A stretch of 64,000 nt of DNA from Breviolum minutum Mf 1.05b.01 (lineage: Eukaryota > Sar > Dinophyceae > Suessiales > Symbiodiniaceae). This document shows positions 11,219 through 21,348 of the stretch, one piece after another (the stretch's first letter is position 1; the number at the start of each line of letters is the position of its first letter). Below the pieces are notes generated by a model. It did not search any database, was not told the origin of the DNA, and was given only the letters and a program-made list of their open reading frames with translations. The stretch lies in contig DF239783.1 in the NCBI GenBank assembly GCA_000507305.1, forward strand, positions 58,080 through 122,079, in the 5' to 3' direction. A program made the position numbers and the translations under genes.

Positions 11219-14155
11219 TTGGATGCTCGAGTTCTCGACATTTCTCGACCAGGAGGTACCTCCTCCGGAGCGGACGGAACGGCTCTGGCCGGCAGGGCTC
11301 GCATCATCGTTGCCAGCTGTGGCCAAAGGAGGATCCAAGAGAGGCACACCAGAGAGCAGCAAATTAGTACAAGATGAAGCACCACATTAATAGAATTTAA
11401 TAGATGATAGGATGATAGGATAGAAAATGAATAGAATACATTAGGAATGGAGGCCGAATGAAGATTCAGGTGCTCCACACTTTGCAGCGTTCAATGGATT
11501 AAGAACTCCATTGAGCTATCATGTTGAGAAATGTTCCCTTGTTTCGAATTGGTGATGCTCAGTTGCTGGTTTTACATGGAGTTTTATCATTAATGTTTAT
11601 CAATGTTTATCAGTTTTGAGGTTTGTGCAGTGTCATACTATCTACATACAAAGAGGTGAGAATTGGCCCTCTTGGGCTCTGCGACTCTCTTGCTCTGAAT
11701 CACAAGGATTCCTTCAGAATTGTTTTGGGCAGAGATAAGAACCAAAGCGGAAAGAAGAAAAGAAGAAGATCTCTTGAACTCTCTTGCTCCGTTTCTTTTT
11801 TCCGATTCCTGTTTTCAGGACGTCTTCTGCCTCAGCCAGTGTTTGCCGGTAAAGGTGCTAAACCGGTGGGGAGCTGGCAGAGTTGGTATCAAAGCAGCGG
11901 CCGGGTCTTGAAGTGCATCTTAACATTCTCAGCCATGTTGAAAGGGAACCCTCAAAGCCAATTACAAGCCTGATGGTATTTCCAGCAAGCTTGGCATTCA
12001 TTCAGGTCCAACAAATCCAGGCTAAGGTTATGTGAGATTAGCATAGATTAGTGACACGAGAACAAACCAGGTTTCAACAACCAACCCGGATTCAACAACT
12101 AAAGAGACGGATTCAACAACCATGGCTTCAGCAACCAAAAAAGCCGGATTCAACAAGAAAGGGCGGGGGGGTTGATAGCATACGGTTTCCACTTCCATTT
12201 TTGGTTGATGAATCCAACTTTTTGGTTGACGAACCTTGGTTGACGAATCCAGTTTTTTTAGTTGTCAAACCTTGGTTGTCGAAGCTTTGGTTGACGAATC
12301 CGCTGTCTTGGTTGACGAATCCGACCTTGACCTTTCGAAATCTGATAGTTGTACATGTTCTCAGATGTTTTTCCACATAGTGCAAGGTACATCGTGACAC
12401 ATTTGCATCACTAATTTGACGGCTTGCTTCTTAGATTCCCACATCCTAGCTTGACAGTACTAGTAACTTTACCCCACCGTGAACAGCCTCCAAGCTATCT
12501 CGACAGCACTTAGAGAATACATTCAAGGGGCTTGCACTTGTTTTGCGATTCGCTTTTTGTTAGTCTTAATCATCTCATATACACCAGGCGTTTCACCAGG
12601 CGTTCAACCTGCACGGCTGCCAGGCGAGGCATTTGATGCACCCGAACAAGTCTCAACACCATGCAATGCTTAATCCAGCCTTGGGAAGTTTTGAGAATCT
12701 CAAATCTCAAGGATCTACCAAATCTACATACAAAGATTAAATGCAAAACATTGAAGCTACCCGCAAGTTGCAGCTGGCACTCAAAGTGCTCTGGAAGGTC
12801 CAGTAAAACCCATGCCTGTCCGAGGGCTCCAAGGCAGTACAGATGCAACATGATGCAACCTTTGTTTTATTTCCTTGACGATGTATTGTCAAGAAGATTT
12901 CAAGTCAGAAGAGTTGTTGAGCATCAAACTGTCTCCTGCCCCTTAAAACCTTCACAGTGCTATACTTGGACACTGTGCTGTCCCCAATCATGCAGAACAG
13001 TTTTGCAGTGTATGTTGGAAAACGCATTTCAGGTGTTTGGTTTGTTGATAGGATGTGGACAGGGAAAGTGAAGATCACACATTGCAGTATTTTCCATGGT
13101 TGTCTTGTGCCAACTGACCGGACTGCTTTGGATGCTTTCCACAGACCACTCTTTGTTTTTTTGGGTGCAGAAGTGACTTTGCCATTGTTCACCTTGAACT
13201 TTCCTGAAATAGGCCAGCCTATGCAAGTGGCGCCGCCAGCGCCAGGCACTGATTGGTGATCATTGGATATGTTTGGCTTATGTTGGTGTTTGCTTCCTCT
13301 CTGCTAGCGTTGGTTCTTGCTGTAATTGAGATATTTTGCAATACATAGACTTTGGACTTCGTATAGATATTTTGCATGATATCCATGGGTGCCATGGGCC
13401 CAACAAGACGTATTCTTCGAACCGGAATGCTTTCTGGTTTCCTGTGTCAAATTTCCTTCCCGTCCAAGCTTGCATCTTTCAAGTCTCAAGCATAATATAT
13501 TCACGAGCGCACGCAGGGCGCTGGGAGATGACAAATTGTGACACTCATCCATTGGAGAAGGAAACCTAATTCTCTACGATTCTCTACGATTCTCTCGCTC
13601 ATGTTTCCATATGTTTCCTAGACTTGTAAAATCTCATAGAAATTTTAATTTGGAAGCACACTGCCAAGTCGTTTCTGCAGGCAACAAAGGCCCACAGATC
13701 CCACAGGGTACAGTGCGTGCAGCTAGCAAAGGCGCTCATGGGGTATGTCTGGATGCAATACATCGCTATACTGTGCTAGACGTCGCTATACCTTGTANAT
13801 CTTTGGTCCTGTGACTTTTTGGATCCTTGTAGGGCCTCATAGATCTCATATCAATATATCAATATCATCCTGGCAATTCTTTGTGCCCTTTTGGGATGGT
13901 TAAGTGGCCTTTCAGAGGCTAAGTGACCTCCAAAAAGGGGATAAAAAGGTCACATTGAATCACCTGGATATGTTGTTCTTCTTTTCTGTTTTTTTTCTAG
14001 GACTTTGCAGCAGGATGTACTGTCTGTGTTTTTGTTGTGGTTTTTCATTGTTGTCAGATGTTGAAAAGCTGAAGGAAGATTTTGAATGTCATGTCGCGTT
14101 CAGCCAGGTAAAGGTTCTTCTGTTCCAGCGGGCCACCTCCACATGGCAGGCCTGA
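11219..14155 (+). CDS. multi-exon protein with Pro/Ala-rich middle
   Basis: Predicted exons: 11219-11366, 11631-11655, 11819-11912, 12487-12529, 12588-12688, 12757-12851, 12958-13245, 13681-13742, 14001-14016, 14058-14155 (TGA 14153). Phases match throughout. The first exon reads WMLEFSTFLDQEVPPPERTE; the longest (12958) has a beta-like run NSFAVYVGKRISGVWFVDR and ends in QPMQVAPPAPG. The last exon has VEKLKEDFECHVAF. Donors include GC at 12530 and 13246 and possibly GA at 12852. If the GC donor at 13246 is not used, the frame ends at TGA 13257-13259. The first exon needs a 2-nt start phase, so it must have an upstream exon; it may be the continuation of the preceding block through an irregular intron after 11062. 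The intron 11913-12486 holds an inverted repeat. Function unknown. Confidence 0.5.
12051..12330 (+). repeat. inverted minisatellite inside an intron
   Basis: The left arm has about five copies related to CGGATTCAACAACC; the right arm has about six copies related to GGTTGACGAATCC, which is its reverse complement. The arms are separated by about 40 bases around 12155-12200. The intron RNA could fold into a long imperfect hairpin. Confidence 0.75.
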
Positions 14156-14563
14156 AAGTTTAGGTCGTCCTTCGAAATCTCTGTTCATTAATTCCTATCG
14201 CGTTGCAATGACCAGATAGGGACTCATTGCTTTGAGGTTCTCCAAAACGGCCGCGGGAGGAAACCACAGTTGCTGCAAGCAGTCCACAAGGTGCAACTTT
14301 TGTGTACTTCGGTGTCGTTGTTTTTTTTGCGCACGCACCAAAGTTGAAACGGAAACAGTGGCACTGTGACATTGTGGCATCATTCCATCCATGCCTGGCT
14401 GGTAATTAGTTGGCGTTCAAGCTGAGGATCCTAGCCAAGCAGACATGCAATTGTTTTTTGAAAACAATGCTTTGTTTTCCAAAAAATTCTCTTTGCTTCC
14501 ATTCGGAGTGAGAACAACATCGCATTTCATTGATAACCAAATTGTATCTTGCGCTTTGCTGCC

Positions 14564-16840
14564 ATGAAGCCATGGTCCATGGCGATTCCATCTTTGCGTG
14601 GCGTTGTGCTGAGAGAGCATGTTGTTGGAAAGGATGCTCTGGTCGCTCCTGCCTCCAGATACCCTCAACATTTCCAAGGCAGCAAACAACATGCTCACAG
14701 ACTTCTTTGCGCTGTTGCCGGAAGTCTTTTCATTCATAGAAGAAATGGAGGAAAGCCACACAGAACATCCCTCAAATCTGCTCAAACCAAAGAGATTGTA
14801 ATTCCAGAGCCTGTTTTGTCAGAACCATCCAGCCGTGCCGTTGTGTGGTTTCGTTCTGGAGATCTCCGAAGTAGAGATCATTGTGGATTGCAGGCTGCTG
14901 TAAAAGCACCAAATGGCCTTCTTTGTTGCTATATTTTTGAGGCACAAGAGCTAGCTCGATTGTCGGTTCGTCGCATGGCTTTGTTGAGGGCCGTAGTCGA
15001 TGATTTGAAGTCACAGCTGGCAGAGCTTGGAGTCTGTCTCCATATTTTATTCAGTGAAGATGCCGCCAGGTCTCTATATGATTTCTGTTGTAAGATGAAA
15101 GTGACTGACATTTACGTTCATGAAGATCCACTGGACCTTCGTGTCGAAAGCCTCGAAAATCTCAGTGTTTTGTGTGCCGAGCATACCAAGCTCCGACTTC
15201 AGAGGTGGCGTGCACCGCTCCGTTTGGCCGTTGGCTCTTTGGGCCAATGTGCAACATATGACGATTACGTGTCTGCCGTGGAGGCACAGAAAATAAGTGA
15301 AATAAGTGAGCCTTGTGAACTTTTGGACTCACTGGTGGTCGACCCCATCGCGCCGCTCGAATCCCAATCTGAATGCGACGAATGGCAAAATGTAATTCCA
15401 ACTTTGGAGGAGCTTCAAGAAAATCTTCGTGTCTCTTCGAACCGGGAGCAGTTCCTTTTTCGCCAAAAGCAAAAGTATGTTCGAGGCTTAGGTGCAGATA
15501 CAGCGACTGAAAAGGAAGCGTTTCGTTTGCTCGACCTCTATGTCAGTGAAGGGGCTGAAGCCGTGGCCACAGATCTTTGGGGAGGTCCAGGAGATACTTT
15601 GCCTCGTTCCAAAGAAGAATGGGCATTCCGTCGCATTGCTATGGGACCAGATGGATATAAAGGCTTGAGACCAGGAGAAGTCTTCAGCAGAGCTTTATCT
15701 GAAGAGATGTTGTGGTTGGGTTGTATTTCTATGCGCACCGTTGCCAAAGAGCTGAAGAGAAATACTTCAGAAGACTGCCGGGCGGCACTAGAAGCCCTAG
15801 AGGCTAACGAGTGGCACCGACTCTTGGCCTTATTTGACTTGACTGCTCGGACTGAAAAAGTTTCCAAGGTCGCATACTTCAGATGGCGTGGGTATCTGTG
15901 CCGCTACATTAGACCAATTGAGGATCACAATTCGTTGCCACCTCTTGTAGCAGTTCACGGTTTTGCCGCCTCCTGTATGCAGTTTACCGGCTTGGCAAAT
16001 GCTTTGCACCTCGGACGAAACCATCCCATGCCTGTCTACGCTTTGGATTTGATTGGGTTTGGACATGCAGAAAAGCCTCCTTTGTCTATCACTCAATATG
16101 TCTGGGAGCAATGTGTGAAGGATTTTCTGCTCGGCATAGTGGGAAGGCCAGCAGTGTTGATGGGAAACTCCATTGGAGGCTACATGGTCCAATCAGCTGC
16201 AGCATTTCTTGGGCCTCAACTTTGTTTGGGAATCGTCCTCCTCAACTCAGCTGGCCCATTGTTTAGTATGGAGGAATATGAGCAGCTTCTGGAAAGTGGC
16301 GGCGGGACTGTTCTAGAGCGGATGAGAAGAGGATTTGGGGAAGAAGCTCAATTGCCAAAGTATGCTCCACCACCCCAGTGGTTGGTTGATTTCGGAGCAT
16401 GGTTATTATTGTCTGGCCTGCAACCACGCATCGAGGGCATTCTGAAAAGCCTTTATCCCAGCAATCCAAACAGCGTTGGGGACTTAGCTGTCGAGATCTT
16501 GCGAGATTCCAAGGATCCTTTCGCCAGCAACGTCATTGGATGCTTCTCACGTCTCGGGCCCAACCGCCCAACTAATGAACTTCTGAAGGAATATGCAAAC
16601 TTTGGAGATGGAACTGGGGGCCGCCTTCTCATTTGTCAAGGGATGGCTGACTTGCTCGGTGGAGGACCTGGAAATCAACCCAAGCGCCTTCAAAGCTTTG
16701 TCTCCGCCGTGCCTGAGTTGCAAGCTTCTGGAGTGCCCATTGAAGGCTGTGGTCATTGTCCTCATGATGAAGCTCCAAAAAAAGTTGCAGATGCTGTGCT
16801 CAAATGGCTAGAAGAAGATAAAGAAATCATAGCAGAATGA
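14564..16840 (+). CDS. photolyase-like / alpha-beta hydrolase fusion protein
   Basis: A single uninterrupted frame of 758 codons from the first ATG at 14564 (an in-frame stop lies just upstream at 14534). Residues about 1-85 are basic and Ala/Ser-rich, compatible with an organelle-targeting leader. About 92-230 is the N-terminal alpha/beta domain of the DNA photolyase/cryptochrome family (VVWFRSGDLRSRDHCGL). About 280-425 is a short helical region that corresponds to only part of the usual FAD-binding domain. About 434-755 is an alpha/beta hydrolase: oxyanion HGF at 465, nucleophile elbow GNSIGG with Ser536, probable acid Asp696 (GMAD) and His731 (GCGHCPHDE). The same fusion is known from plants and algae (for example Arabidopsis At4g25290), where the function is not well defined. 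The hydrolase triad looks complete, so hydrolysis of an ester-like substrate is likely; DNA repair is doubtful. It is the only long intronless gene in an intron-rich window. Confidence 0.92.
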   Translation: MKPWSMAIPSLRGVVLREHVVGKDALVAPASRYPQHFQGSKQHAHRLLCAVAGSLFIHRRNGGKPHRTSLKSAQTKEIVIPEPVLSEPSSRAVVWFRSGDLRSRDHCGLQAAVKAPNGLLCCYIFEAQELARLSVRRMALLRAVVDDLKSQLAELGVCLHILFSEDAARSLYDFCCKMKVTDIYVHEDPLDLRVESLENLSVLCAEHTKLRLQRWRAPLRLAVGSLGQCATYDDYVSAVEAQKISEISEPCELLDSLVVDPIAPLESQSECDEWQNVIPTLEELQENLRVSSNREQFLFRQKQKYVRGLGADTATEKEAFRLLDLYVSEGAEAVATDLWGGPGDTLPRSKEEWAFRRIAMGPDGYKGLRPGEVFSRALSEEMLWLGCISMRTVAKELKRNTSEDCRAALEALEANEWHRLLALFDLTARTEKVSKVAYFRWRGYLCRYIRPIEDHNSLPPLVAVHGFAASCMQFTGLANALHLGRNHPMPVYALDLIGFGHAEKPPLSITQYVWEQCVKDFLLGIVGRPAVLMGNSIGGYMVQSAAAFLGPQLCLGIVLLNSAGPLFSMEEYEQLLESGGGTVLERMRRGFGEEAQLPKYAPPPQWLVDFGAWLLLSGLQPRIEGILKSLYPSNPNSVGDLAVEILRDSKDPFASNVIGCFSRLGPNRPTNELLKEYANFGDGTGGRLLICQGMADLLGGGPGNQPKRLQSFVSAVPELQASGVPIEGCGHCPHDEAPKKVADAVLKWLEEDKEIIAE

Positions 16841-17026
16841 CAGAGAAGTCATTGAGGTCAACGTGGAGAGTGGATGCTTTTTTTCAGTGAAAATGGCCGA
16901 TTCTGCAAAAAGGAATTTCGACCAACCTGTATAGCGCGAGATAATGTAATCTTTACTTATTTGATTTTTTGATTTCGTTTGCTTTTATTTGGACTATTTG
17001 AATCTATTTGAGGCATTTCTTAATAG

Positions 17027-19040
17027 AAATCTTGGACGTGGGATGCAAGATGTGGCGCTGAAGGGGTTGACAGCACGTTGCGACAGCGACAGCCAGGTGC
17101 CAAGCGCTTCAAAGCCGAGCCATCGCATCCAGTTCTGCCAGCTCCAGCTGCTCAGGTTGGAGATGGGTATGAATCGTTCTGAATGCTGTATCATTGACGT
17201 ATTGTATGCGATATTATGCAATAATCAATTTATGTACCAGGACCATTATATGACATCATTAATGTGAAACATAGAGCAAGATGAAATGCCATGAAACGAT
17301 ATGAGATAGATCTTGACATAGCAATCGTTCTGATGCTCATTTGCAACTATTACCGAGCAACTCGATAAACCCCCAACATGTATGCAATAGGTATGCACTA
17401 GCCTTGTAGAAAATGTCGCTTGCATATCTTGCAGGACTCAAGCAGGTGTTTTTATTTTTTTTTGCATATCGGCTACAACCATTGTGGCGTTTTTCCAGGC
17501 TTGGCTCGAAGAGGTGGCGACAACAGCTCTGTCTCAGGCCTCTCGTCCAATGGTCCAACACTCAGACATCACTGTCTTTCTTCAAGTGAAGTTTTTTCAG
17601 ACGATACAGGTGGTAACTGGTATGTCGATGTATTTGGAGCAGTTTTCCGAAGTTTTTCATAGCCTCAAAAAACGGCCCCAATGTTGGTGATCAGATGAAA
17701 GAAAAACTTCGAGCTTGTGAACAGTGTGCTTGAGACATGGAAAAAACACAAGGGCTACGGGGTTGTCGAGCGGCCATTGGGGCTTTCCAATTGAACGTTT
17801 TGATCTTGGTCCTTTGTAGATTTTGTTTTTCCATTGATTCCGGACGGAAGCTCTATTTTAGACCCAGTTTTAGACCCATAAGTCTAAATTGACTGTTTGA
17901 CCAGGAATCGGCGCCAGTACCGAAGCAGACAAAAACCGCGACGATGAAGGTGCTGTATGTTTTGGATGTGCAACAACTGCATACCTTCGATGAACTGTCA
18001 ATAAGTTTTGCTGTGTCACGTGCAATCATACAAGTCCACATGTTCTTGGCAGAAGGCTTAATTATCCAAGATGTGAAGCCGATCAACTCAGTTTGTCTTG
18101 GAAATCCGTGGAATCATTCAGCCATTTGACCTGTAGTGCTCCTTTGGCCTTTTGGACTTGTTGGAAGCTTTGCGCTGTCTGCAGTTAAAGACGCAACCTT
18201 CGGTGGCTGAGAAGCTTGATCAGTTGAAAGCCGTTGGGATCAAGGTTGGTGCAGGGTCGAGTTGTACGATTTGTATACTTTTTCTGAGCAAGATCGATCG
18301 GATTTTGATGGATTTTGTATTATGTATTTATGAAAGTGCCAAACATTCTAAAAGTATAGGTTCTGTCCAGTTTCAGCTCTATGTGCTGATATGTGCATGA
18401 TATGTGCTGCAATTTTGGTGAAGCCTTGCAAGAGTAGACTGAGTAGCCTGTATCCTGATTACCTGGAGTTCACGGTGAGCCTGAGCCTTTCCCCACGCTT
18501 TCAACCTTCCACGCGCAGTTGACATCGCCGGCACTGCGGGAAGTGGCAGCCGCTACTACCAAGGTTGCTTGTGTGGTGCTGCAGGCGAAGCATAGTCACA
18601 GCCAAGCATAGTATGAATGGTGAACCAGGAATTTTGCTTGCATTGTGTGTGTGTATTTGCATTGTGTGTCACAGTGTTAGTTGAACATCTGCAGCAAGGA
18701 ATGGACAGTGACATAGAGGCTAAGACACAGATCGTGAAGCATAGACATGTAGATGCGGAAATGACAATCCACTTATCAGGCAAAACTTCAGAGGTTGGTA
18801 ATCTTGGATGGATTTTAGCAGCATGAGAGAATTCTGAACTTGGATCCCCTTTGATTCCACTACGTCACTACGCAACTGTGTGTTTTTGTGTGGCATGTGC
18901 TTCAATCAGAGTTAGACCGCTCCCAGGCATTGATGAGCAAACGTAAGTCCAGGCCTGATGAGGTGCAGCTTTCCAGGATGATCGCCGAAGATGGGCCACA
19001 GACATCGACAGTTTTTCGACAAATATCCAGAGACTTTTGA
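17027..19040 (+). CDS. multi-exon helical protein, unknown
   Basis: Predicted exons, all phase 0: 17027-17155, 17499-17585 (or to 17609), about 17905-17946, 18185-18244, 18433-18474, 18519-18563, 18695-18793, 18927-19040 (TGA 19038). Peptides include KRFKAEPSHPVLPAPAAQ, LKTQPSVAEKLDQLKAVGIK, LTSPALREVAAATTK and VKHRHVDAEMTIHLSGKTSE; the last exon is SKRKSRPDEVQLSRMIAEDG to DF. Several donors share the form GTTGGT/GTTGGA. The start is not identified; it lies between the photolyase-like gene and 17027 or further exons are missing. Amphipathic helices dominate. No family recognised. Confidence 0.5.
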
Positions 19041-19736
19041 GTGTTTATGATGTTTATGGATTGTGGCACAAGGTTGTCATTTAGTGAAAGGTCCTGATAT
19101 CACTAACCTCATCGCATACCCTACATTCCTAGATCAGTGGGGTCTAGATCAGTCGGGTTGCCAAAACGCAAAGATCATGTTTTTCATTTTATGTCATTTT
19201 AATTTTGAATCACTTTGAATCATGCATATACGGATTAATTATAAGCGATATGAAGTGGCAACTTCTTATGCTTTTTATGCTTCTCTAGATTTTCCTTCAT
19301 TCCCATCATCATGCGCCGATGCGCTGCTGCTGCATCATGGAATGAATGACTCTTAGGAATGAAAATAGCAAAATCAACTTGAATTTACACTTGTCCTTAA
19401 CACAACAAATTAAAAGCCGTCAGATTCACATATATTCACGCAACATGTTTTGTTCAAAATGTCACTTTTTTGCACGTTTGAGCCGTCTTGTTTTTTCCCC
19501 ACGAATAGGTGTGGAATGAGGTTAGTAATAGGTCAAGAGCTTGTTGTTTGTTGCATTTTTGTTGAATGGATGTGTGTTGTTTGAAGATTCCACCAACTCG
19601 CGCCGTCACAGGTAGCGAACCCATCTGACTGGGTGATTGCAGGGAAGCCAAGAATTGTTTGATTTTGACATGGTGAGATTGTGGGTCCCAGCACTTGGAT
19701 GCACTTGGCACACATTTGTTCACATGGTGATTGAAG

Positions 19737-20349
19737 TCTCGTGAGACCATCGATGTGATGCGAAATGTGCCCTCAGATTCCCAGGCGAGTTTGGCGGCCA
19801 AGGCCGAGGAGGTCACAGATTACTTCGTACCGGATCATTTTTCTACACAGATCGCAGGTCGCACGGAATACATTTGTGCATATGGATGCATATGGCATGC
19901 TATGGCATGCTGACATATTTCCTGATAATATAATGTTATACTGATATACATCTTTCAGAACATGCCACTGAACATTCATACATGTTTCACACGTGTTCGC
20001 CTTATGTTGTCATGGCAAGCTTATAGTCGCAAGAAGTGTGACAATTAGCTAGCGAAAGCTTTGTTTGGCTCTTGCGAAATTCCAAGCTATTTTGCTCCGT
20101 TGGCTCAACTTGAGACATTGCGATTAAACTGCAACATTTGGCAACATGTCTGCCGTGAATGGGAGTGACGTCTTTGCCATTAGTAAATTCATTTATTGCA
20201 TTGCTTTCGGAGGTTCTCCTGGCACTTACAAGAATTTGTGACTGTTTTATACTGTTTTGTGACATTGCTGAGCAGGAAGCTTTACCAGCTTCATCAGTGT
20301 CTTGTTTCACCCCATGTTTTGGCTGTTTGTTGCCTTGAAGCAGATCAAG
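19737..20349 (+). CDS. membrane protein exons
   Basis: Exon 19737-19857 (SLAAKAEEVTDYFVPDHFST, donor GTCGCA; a possible start ATG at 19758) joins in phase 1 to exon 20276-20349, which has a hydrophobic segment (SVLFHPMFWLFVALKQIK) and donor GTACAT. The joined sequence has one probable transmembrane helix. Later exons are not certain; a short Lys/Arg frame after the acceptor near 20753 is possible. Confidence 0.45.
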
Positions 20350-21210
20350 GTACATCGCAAGATTCCACCAAATCCGAAAGTGCATAGACTTCTGTTCAGC
20401 TATGTCACTTGGGTACGCTGGCCGCGAGCCGTTTGATCCTTAGCAAAGAGAGATCTTTTCACGGATTCATTGTCTCAATCCCTTGAAACCTTGGCCCTTT
20501 CACACTCATTAGATGACCCAGATATACCCAGATCAATTTCTAGGTTTTAAATCTAATCTTTGGGCACCATTTGTTCAAGACATCCCAAGTGCCCAAATAT
20601 CTCTCTATATTGAAGGTGCTGCATACCTATCTAGCTTGATTCGCTGGATGTGGTTTACTTGTGATTTACCATGTCTACATTTCTTCGATTCAACTTGATT
20701 CAAATTCTTCGCTTTGTCTTCCACTTTGTTGAGGTTCAAGGCCTCCATGCCAGGTGCGATCGAGCGTTTGTTAAAGACTTCCCGTCGCTAAAGACTTCCC
20801 GTTGAAAGGCAAATGAGCAAATGAGATGAAATTTCTGAAAGGACTTTTTCCTGCACGTGTTTCAACTTGCTTGCATTTTCAATAGGTTCAGAATGGTTTA
20901 GAGTATTATGTTGGAGCTTGCTGCTAGAAAACTGGCTTTGCTTTGCTGATTAGACGAGCATCTAAAGGTCTAACTGCGTACGAGAAGAAGATGATGAAGC
21001 CATGGTCTTAGAGAAGATTTTGTATTTTTGTAAATGGTTCATTTTGATACGTAGAAGTTTCATCCAGCCTGCCGAATCACACTGCAGCGTGCCACTGGCC
21101 CTTGCTCGTTTCAACAGCTTTGCAGACTCCTTCACAACTCAACATGCAGGAGCGAAGTTGTCTAAATACAAGTCAGACCAGTGTTTGAAACGGCAGCTTT
21201 ATTCCTTCAG

Positions 21211-21293
21211 ATGCAAACACGAGGCGCTTGGAACAAGCCAATCTTCGAGCTCAGGTTGCTTTCTTGGGCTGCTGCATTTTTGAAAGTATGTGG

Positions 21294-21348
<55 letters not shown>

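Noticed and set aside
12661..13071. 136-codon plus ORF in another frame
   Set aside because: It runs across two predicted introns and competes with exons whose phases match; Cys- and Gln-rich, shadow-like.
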